Assembly: GCA_032988165.1 (NCBI GenBank)
Contig: JANTQF010000168.1
Coordinates: 1 to 64,000 of the forward strand
From: Emmonsiellopsis sp. PD_33
Lineage: Eukaryota > Ascomycota > Eurotiomycetes > Onygenales > Ajellomycetaceae
Reading direction: 5' to 3'
Length of the DNA stretch: 64,000 nt
Shown here piece after piece: positions 57,463 to 64,000 of this stretch. Both the position numbers and the translations under genes were made by a program. Position 1 is the stretch's first letter. Every line of letters starts with the position of its first letter. The notes under the pieces were generated by a model, which saw only the letters and a program-made list of their open reading frames with translations, did not search any database and had not been told where the DNA came from.

Positions 57463-58296
57463 TTACCCCTTCGCCCCAAATACCCTCACCCTCTCCTCCA
57501 ACGGCTTATACACCCTCTCCTTCGGCTCGCCCACCGCGGTCCCAAAGACCAACTGCGCCGTCAGTTTCCAGTTCGAAGGCAGATCCCAGGTCTTGATGAC
57601 CGCGTCGTCAATATGCGGGTTGTAATGCTGGAGGTTCGAGGAGAGGCCGACGGATTGGAAGGCGAGCCAGACTGTTTTTTGTCAGGGGATATGTCGGGCA
57701 GTGGGATAGGGTAGGGGGTTAGAAGGATATGATAGGAGGCACGAACGGTAATATTGATGCATGGCATTAGCATGCTGAGCCCAGTCCGGAAACAGGTCTT
57801 TATATTTGGGGAATTTCTCCGTCATGGGGGCGATGTGCGTTGGATCTTCGAAGAAGAGGACCTATAAATACATCATATTCATTAGTTTCCCCCCCTCTTC
57901 CCCCCGTTTTCTCTCATACTTTTACGCAGAACGACATATCAAAAGCACAAAAACAAAACATACAGTCCCATACGCGCCCCGCATCCCCTCCAACTTCGGC
58001 CTCATCTGGCTCTCCCACACATCCCCGCCCACCTTACCCGCCGCAACCAGTCCCTCAAACACACCCACCACCACATCCCACAGCTTCACGTGCTCTTCAT
58101 GCAGCATCAGCGCCACGCGCGTGGATTGCGTGTTGAAGCCGCTGGGCATGTGCAGGACGGCATGGTCGACTAGTTCTTGGATCGTCGAGTCTGGTACGGG
58201 GCTGGAGTTGGAGAGTTTGTAGATGGAGCGCCGGGCTTTGGCGAGCTGGAGGAGCGCGGTGGTGGTGGGGTTTAGCGGGGGGTCGGAGATTGTCAT
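57463..58296 (-). CDS. Nitroreductase-family protein (Hbn1/Frm2 type)
   Basis: FMN-dependent nitroreductase-like fold; the yeast relatives Frm2 and Hbn1 act in oxidative and nitrosative stress and lipid signalling. Exons (minus) are 58296-57964, 57861-57747 and 57671-57463, giving 218 residues. The N-terminus LLQLAKARRSIYKLSNSSP contains the RRSIY flavin-phosphate motif. HMPSGFNTQSTRVALML matches the P-(S/G)-x-x-N-x-Q-x-x-R signature. SVGLSSNLQHYNP and the ending FGTAVGEPKE complete the fold. Introns are 102 and 75 nt; the second has a GTTCGT donor. The enzyme function is probable, the physiological substrate unknown. Confidence 0.9.
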
Positions 58297-59618
58297 TTTT
58301 GATGCTGCTGCTGTAGAGGTATGGCGAATGGGGGGGGGTTGGGACTTGTCTATTACTATCTATACGGGGGAGGGGAGTGGAGGAAAGATGGAGATGAGAG
58401 TAGACACAATTGAGAAGATCTTATAGTTGATGAGTTGCACTGGGCAAGAGATCACAGACTTGCCGGCGCAATTGGGGGAGACGGGTTCGATTTATCTATT
58501 AATTATAAATATTTTGACCTTGGGCGTTGAAACGTTGCCGATACTAGTAACTTATTATTATTGTTCGGCGTTTATTCCGCCGAAACTAAGAAATCACTAC
58601 CGACAGGGCTTATAAAAAGTTACCAATTAACAATTAGCAACAGCCTACGTTATTTCCCCTCCCGCACCAATTGCCCGCCTTGACCCAGACGGTGCGGAAT
58701 CATTCCACCCCCACTAACTAACTAAATTATTATTAAATTATAGATCCCGAGAACGCACTGGATTGCCGGCAGCGCGAAGACGCTAGTTTTAGTTAATGCC
58801 GAAAGCTTGGTAGGCTTCTAATCTATCTGTGTCCAGTATCCCGGCGTTTCTGAAATCAGTAACTTATCGGGTACACAGATAGTACTATTCACTTATTGTA
58901 GATGTGAGTAGTGCCGACGAGAAACCACTCTTTGAAGAACTAGGAAGGAATCCCACAACATATCGTTTTTAACTGTGCGAGTGCTTGGATGCAGACTTGC
59001 AAATTAGATTTGTCAATTGTGAGGGGACACCACGTTCGAATATGATAGAACCCCCTTGCCAAGGAGGAGGGCAAGAAGGGTCATATATATCAGTAGTAAG
59101 TGGCAGATAATTGGCTAACGGATCTCCATCTCTTTGGCTATTTATTATATTTAGCTAACTCCCCTTAAAAATGTCTGCTCCTGCCCATCAATGAAGCTAC
59201 ATTGAATAAATGGAAGGAATCATTTCACTTTCATTTCATAACAAAGATATTTCATTATACTAATAATACATTCATAAGAAAGTAAAAGAGAAAGAGGCAA
59301 AAGGAAAATGTGGGCCGGCGGGGGGGGTTGAGAAAGTAGACCCCATCAGAGAAGACGTAAACCATGCAATATGAAGAAATAGCGATGGGCAAAAGAAAAA
59401 AAGAAAAAGAAAAGAAAAGAAAAAATCCGAAACGCAAGAAGGGGGAATAAAAACAGCCCGAACAACTATGCATGTCAATGATCAAATGAAAGATGCAAAG
59501 GTTTATCATGAAAAGCTCTAATATCATTTCCCTCCTTAACTCGAAAAGAAGTAGAATATGACAAGTCCATTTTGTCCATCACATCCTACTTGTATGTACT
59601 TCCAGGCGGACTGTGCAG
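58297..59618. other. Intergenic region, A/T-rich
   Basis: 1.3 kb between the nitroreductase promoter (58297 onward) and the ipk1 3' end. No gene recognised. A/G low-complexity sequence lies at 59390-59445. Frames on the minus strand at 59255-59527 are Phe-rich and compositional. Confidence 0.5.
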
Positions 59619-60702
59619 TTAATCCACCAACTTCAGAGAGGGGCGATAATCGTCTCGAGGGCCTTGTAACGAGCATTCGCTATATTCCTGACCCCGTCGG
59701 TTGCCACTGTACCACCCTTCTTCGATCAGACGATTTTCGGTTTCTCGCCAATACTGCAGTTTGCCGCCGATCCCGCTTTTAAAATCAAGATCTCCAAGCC
59801 GCACTTCCAGTGGTTCGAGTTCGCTGTGTGGGACCTATAAATATAGAGGCCAGGATTAGAGCTGCATGGTACTTGGAATGACGTAAATGCCTTACCTTGA
59901 CAAACATCGTACAATCCCGCAGGGTCATGGAAATTGCCCTCTCACGGAAATGTGCCTGTAGGCCAGGAAGTCCAACCGCGTTCATTCGACGCTGGCAGGC
60001 CTGCAGTTTTAGTAATGTGGCGTTTCGATACAAGAACTCAGCAACGCGCGCCCTTCCATGGCCTCCTTTGATAAACTTGGTGGCACGTAGCACATCCTCA
60101 AATTTATCCGAGACCAAATCAAGGGGACAGAAAGATTGTTTCTCTGGGGCGCCAGCTTTGCGAGCGTCATAGTTTTTCATCTCGCGCAATGCGCAAGTCC
60201 GGCAGCGTTTTGCGTTCGGTGGTGCGGATGGCGACTGCAATAGCCACTTCGGTTTGAATTCCCACAGACACGTCCCTGATCCAGATATAGGGGTCATATC
60301 CGTGATAAGCAAGCCAAATGGCTCCTTAGGAGAAAGGTAAACGCCGCTACGATTTTTAGGGCGTAAGTCATGTGCTTCGTCGGCCCGCAGCTGCTCGTTG
60401 CAATGTAAAATGAAACTTTTAGGTAGTCTGACGAGAGTCTGGTCGACCAGTTCGTCGTCTCTGAACATTGGCCTGATGAGGCCATTAAAATTCCTCACTG
60501 TATCCTGGTAAGGGGTCCCCGAATCGATCTGTTTCCGCAGCCGTAGCAATTTCCTGTCAGGTTGTAATTGCCGGCCCCCCTTCAGCTTGTCGTGGATGGA
60601 AAGCTCATTAGGCATGGTAATCTTGTAGACAATGTTTGCGCCGCCTTCCGCCAGATAAAAAGGCCGGACACCGACAGGGAGTTCCGGAATCTGGTTCGCC
60701 AT
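59619..60702 (-). CDS. ipk1: Inositol-pentakisphosphate 2-kinase
   Basis: Phosphorylates InsP5 at the 2-position to make InsP6 (phytate), which acts in mRNA export and signalling. Exons (minus) are 60702-59896 and 59834-59619, giving 340 residues. Motifs: YLAEGGANIVYKI (nucleotide-binding loop), FRDDELVDQTLVRLP, GLLITDMTPIS (catalytic Asp region) and the family hallmark WEFKPKWLLQSP. Cys-containing NAKRCRTCALREM, SFCPLDLVS and ISMTLRDCTMFVKV follow. The C-terminal exon reads VRLGDLDFKSGIGGKLQYWRE. I chose the ATG at 60702 (MANQIPELPVGVRPF) because homology starts there. In-frame ATGs at 60762 and 60966 are alternatives; the frame is open to 61413. Confidence 0.9.
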
Positions 60703-63700
60703 GTAGAGGGTAAACACACGTGGGGCATGCGCCGCAACGGTATCTGAATCTAGGTGACCCATTCGTGATGATCCTTCGTGCCTGAGCTCTGTGCTGTGTT
60801 GAGCCGAGGAACGAATCGAGGGTTGCCGTTTATATAAACATGTGTGTCTCACGACGAATATGAGAATCGACAAGGCTAGTAGTGAAGCCAGTCCGACGAG
60901 AGAGGAGAGGAACGCTGGCAGGATTGAGCCAATCACTTGGCCAAACTCGATGCTGATGCAAGTCATCCAACAGGGAAACCATGAGATGAGAGGCTGCAGG
61001 AGACAACGCGACTGGTCCTGCAAACCGTCCCGGCAGCCTCTTCCCGGCCCGTATATGTGGTTAATGCAAGCCACCCTTTGCTCCGGCTTCCTATGTACCC
61101 TGTCGTAGTGTACCAACACTCTAACCCCGAAATGCCTTCGCCATATATGGACTGGGAACGAGGAAGACAAGAGGGTGACGGCCTGCAATGACACGAGCAC
61201 TAAGAGAAAAGACGTAATAATAACCGGAATCCGCCCTGAAAATGCAACGGAGAAAACACGAGGTAGGCTTGGGATATCTCGAAACAAGGTAGAAGGTACA
61301 CAAAATCCCAGCTGAAGACGGCCCAAGCACAGGCAGCAGGCCACGGGGGTAGCAGGCAGTCCGGAGTGCAATGCAAACGAGATCTTCAACCACTGGCGGG
61401 AGCACAAGCACAAGGGCCATGCAGCAGGTGTCGCGGATGATGTTGATGCACCGAGAAGTCCAGCGGCTGCGAGGGCGGCAGGCGGGCTTGACGCCGCGGG
61501 CGAGGAAGGCGAGGTCTCTGGCTGTCGACGGCGGCCAGAGCTTCCATTCCCAGTCAGTCACCACCGGCCGGAGAGAAAGAGGGATTGATGTTGGTCTTGA
61601 TATTGATATTGATAGAGGGTGAGATGGTGAGATGGTGAAGTCGACCAGCGCTCTTTGTTGGTTGAGTTTCAGAGCGGCGTGGTGCTGTCGCCCGGATAAC
61701 TATGCCTTGTTTTCTTCTTGTTTTCTTTTCTTTTTTCTTTTTTCCTCGGTGTGAATTCTCTTTCGATTATTCCTCCCTGGCCCTGTTTTGATTGGGATGC
61801 AGGAAGGAATAAAAATATCCCCAACAATGCACAACGACGGTGAACCCCTCGTGGTGATAGGCTCGCTCCCCCGCCAAAAACAACACCAGTGAGCCGCAGA
61901 AAAGAAGACGGGATGGCTGGTCTAAGTATTCGTGTGCTGATATCAGTGATCTTTTCCTGGTTTGTTCGCGCGCAGCTGTTTCGCAGCGGCCGTATTCTCC
62001 TGCTGTGTATTGGCGCTGTGCTGCTGTCTGAGCGCGTTCGCAAGAAGAAAAAAAAGCAGTGAGGGAGCACAGAAGGGCGAAAGAAGCCGTTTTATCACCA
62101 GCTGAAAGCAGGAAATCCGGGGTATTCCCTTCGTTGGGGACGCACGGCGGGAACAGCCTACAGACGAGGTCGAGGGGCGCTTTAATGGGTTTCGTTTCTT
62201 TTTTCACCTCTCCCCACGCAGCAAACAGAGCGAAATTGAGTTCACGACGATCAAAATACGAACAGGCATTGTTCAATCAGGAGGAATTCCATGGTGGCAA
62301 ACCGAGCTTGTCTAAATCGCCCTCAAAAAAGACCGGCAACCCCCAAATATTACAAGTCGATGGCTTTTGCTTATATTTATTTTTTGTCGCCCTTCTCCTG
62401 CGCAATCCATCCATGGCTATGACCTCAGCTCAGACACTACTGCAATAGCCTGCCAGTCTCTTGCAAGCACGGCGAATCAAAGTGCCGGAATGTTGCAGTT
62501 TCAAGGCACCGATGACCATCCGGACATGGGCATCTTGCTTGTAAGGGGCTGGGGGCCCGAAGAGGGATAACCACTCGCCTGGGACGAGTCGGTTGTTTGT
62601 CGACAAAGCTTCTGCTGGTTGGCTCAGGCATCTTTAATTAGCAGCAATGAGGCTGTCTGGCTCAGCGCGACCAGGCAATATCGGGCTGCTTGAAGCCCAG
62701 CTCAGAGCGCCAAATGGAATGCGCAGTTTCTCAGGCGTGCAATGGGAACGCCTTGATACCGGCGGGAGGTGGAGATCACGATGGAGAACTCTCCGGCGGT
62801 AAACTTCTTGCGAGGAGAGTTACAAAGACGCCCGTATCTAGATGGATCCTGGGCGTAGCCTATTGCATCCTTGGAAGCCATTTCTCTATCTGCTTCAAGC
62901 TAACTGCGCACAGCAATATTCTGATGGCTTATCGCGTGAATGGGGAAAATGCAGCACGAAGATAAACGCCAGAGAGCGGGGTTGAAGCTCAGCCATTTCT
63001 TCTTCCCGCTCAGTCCCTATCCCCCTCTCTTGGCACGATGCACCCACCCGTCATGCAGACGGAGGCTACGAGGGACTACCGAGTTCCGTCTGGCGATTAT
63101 GATTACCTATTACGTTTGTGGTCAGGAGGAACCTTTTCTTCGGCAGGATCCCAGTATCCGCCCTGTCATTTAAAAATAGGACTATGCGCCTGCATCGTGG
63201 CGGTGAGACGTCTTCATGGACGAAACGCGGAGAAACCCTTCGATGCTGCTTGGTCACAGGCATCTTCTGGCGCATAGCCCCGATAATACCAAGGGAACTA
63301 AATAAGGAGGAGACCAGACAAGCAACAGTTCTCGAGACTCCAGGACAACGATTGTGCGTGGGGAGCCCATCAGATCAGGCCGAGCTAATGTGGGGGGTAA
63401 AGAGGGCATGGCGGTCCCTACCCTAGACTCTAGAGGCGCAAGGAAGCTAGGAATCCTCCAGCAGCTAGAAAAGTAGTTTGCCTTGATCCTTTCAATGCTG
63501 ACCCAGCCTCCTGCATGCTGTGCGCCTGAAGATTCCCCGTTCGGGCCTATCCCCAAGTCCAAGCGCTGCAAATTAGCATGGGAGGTTCCTGACCGAATGG
63601 ATAACTACGGCCACCATCCCCACCCTCCCCCAATCTCCCGGCGCACGTTACATCCATCCAGGAATCCAGGATGGACACGGGGCTCTGTCGTGCATCGCTA

Positions 63701-64000
63701 GCTGCCGAGCGCGGCCTCGTGGATAACGCAAAGAACGGCGATCATGGCGAAGGAGAGGAGGAGTTGAAAGCATGAGCATTGCCCGAGAGTTTGCCGGGGC
63801 CTTCCCTGCTAGTTAAGAACAGTATTTGATGTCACGAGACGGCGATTTATTCCAATACGGACTGGGGGAGTTATTAATAATAATAAATGGTTTTCTGTCG
63901 GAGTTCGTGAACCAGGCCGATTCCCTGCGTGGCGGGCTTTGCAGATATCCAGAGATTAGTTTGGGCCAAACATGGTTCTTATTTGATATCCGTTATTGAA
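60703..64000. other. ipk1 upstream region and 3 kb without a clear gene
   Basis: Minus-strand frames stay open just upstream of ipk1 (to 61413 in the ipk1 frame, and 61121-61564 and beyond in another) but lack a good ATG. A strong C/T tract at 61705-61755 (plus strand) could mark a promoter. Frames at 61767-62276 and 62059-62448 are not recognised. From 62600 to 64000 there is only mixed spacer, with an AATAATAATAAA patch near 63875. Confidence 0.5.

Overview
The window looks like nuclear DNA of a filamentous ascomycete, most likely a eurotiomycete (Aspergillus/Penicillium/Talaromyces-like). The genes are single transcription units with short introns (about 49-270 nt) that have GT...AG ends and CTAAC/CTGAC-like branch points. 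The protein set includes a VelC-type velvet regulator, a UvsD/Rad26-type checkpoint protein and a Coq11-type dehydrogenase. I see no operons, rRNA, convincing tRNA, CRISPR array or intact transposon. Species cannot be settled by eye.

I reconstructed 18 well-supported protein genes by joining exons across splice sites. From left to right: cds1 (CDP-diacylglycerol synthase, minus) diverges from uvsD (ATR-interacting checkpoint protein, plus). Then come nam9 (mitoribosomal uS4m, plus), an intronless Gln/His-rich protein with a MADF/trihelix-like DNA-binding region (plus), and pda1 (pyruvate dehydrogenase E1 alpha, minus). About 13.6 kb almost without genes follows, holding one candidate 76-residue CaaX miniprotein. 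Next is a seven-exon RING-H2/PH/VWA protein with the Far1/Ste5 scaffold architecture, then a lone BAHD-type acyltransferase, oma1, cct8, mnp1 (bL12m), a mitochondrial TPR/Sel1-like protein, velC (minus), an unrecognised 659-residue protein (minus), syf2, coq11 (minus), yaf9, an Hbn1/Frm2-type nitroreductase (minus) and ipk1 (minus). The last 3 kb show no convincing gene.

Most genes are housekeeping. Seven have mitochondrial roles or presequences (nam9, pda1, oma1, mnp1, the TPR protein, coq11, possibly the 659-residue protein). The two mitoribosomal genes share nearly the same promoter layout: CACGTG about 176 bp and AATTTT about 155 bp upstream of the ATG, 14-15 nt apart. This matches the known association of AATTTT with mitoribosomal genes in many fungi and is the strongest regulatory signal here.

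The most unusual items are the composite mitoribosomal promoter element, the Far1/Ste5-type scaffold with an altered MIDAS motif, the gene desert with its CaaX miniprotein, a GC-AG intron in nam9 that protein conservation fixes, two 25-nt exons, a telomere-like repeat inside a coding exon, and an open in-frame extension with a hydrophobic segment upstream of ipk1.
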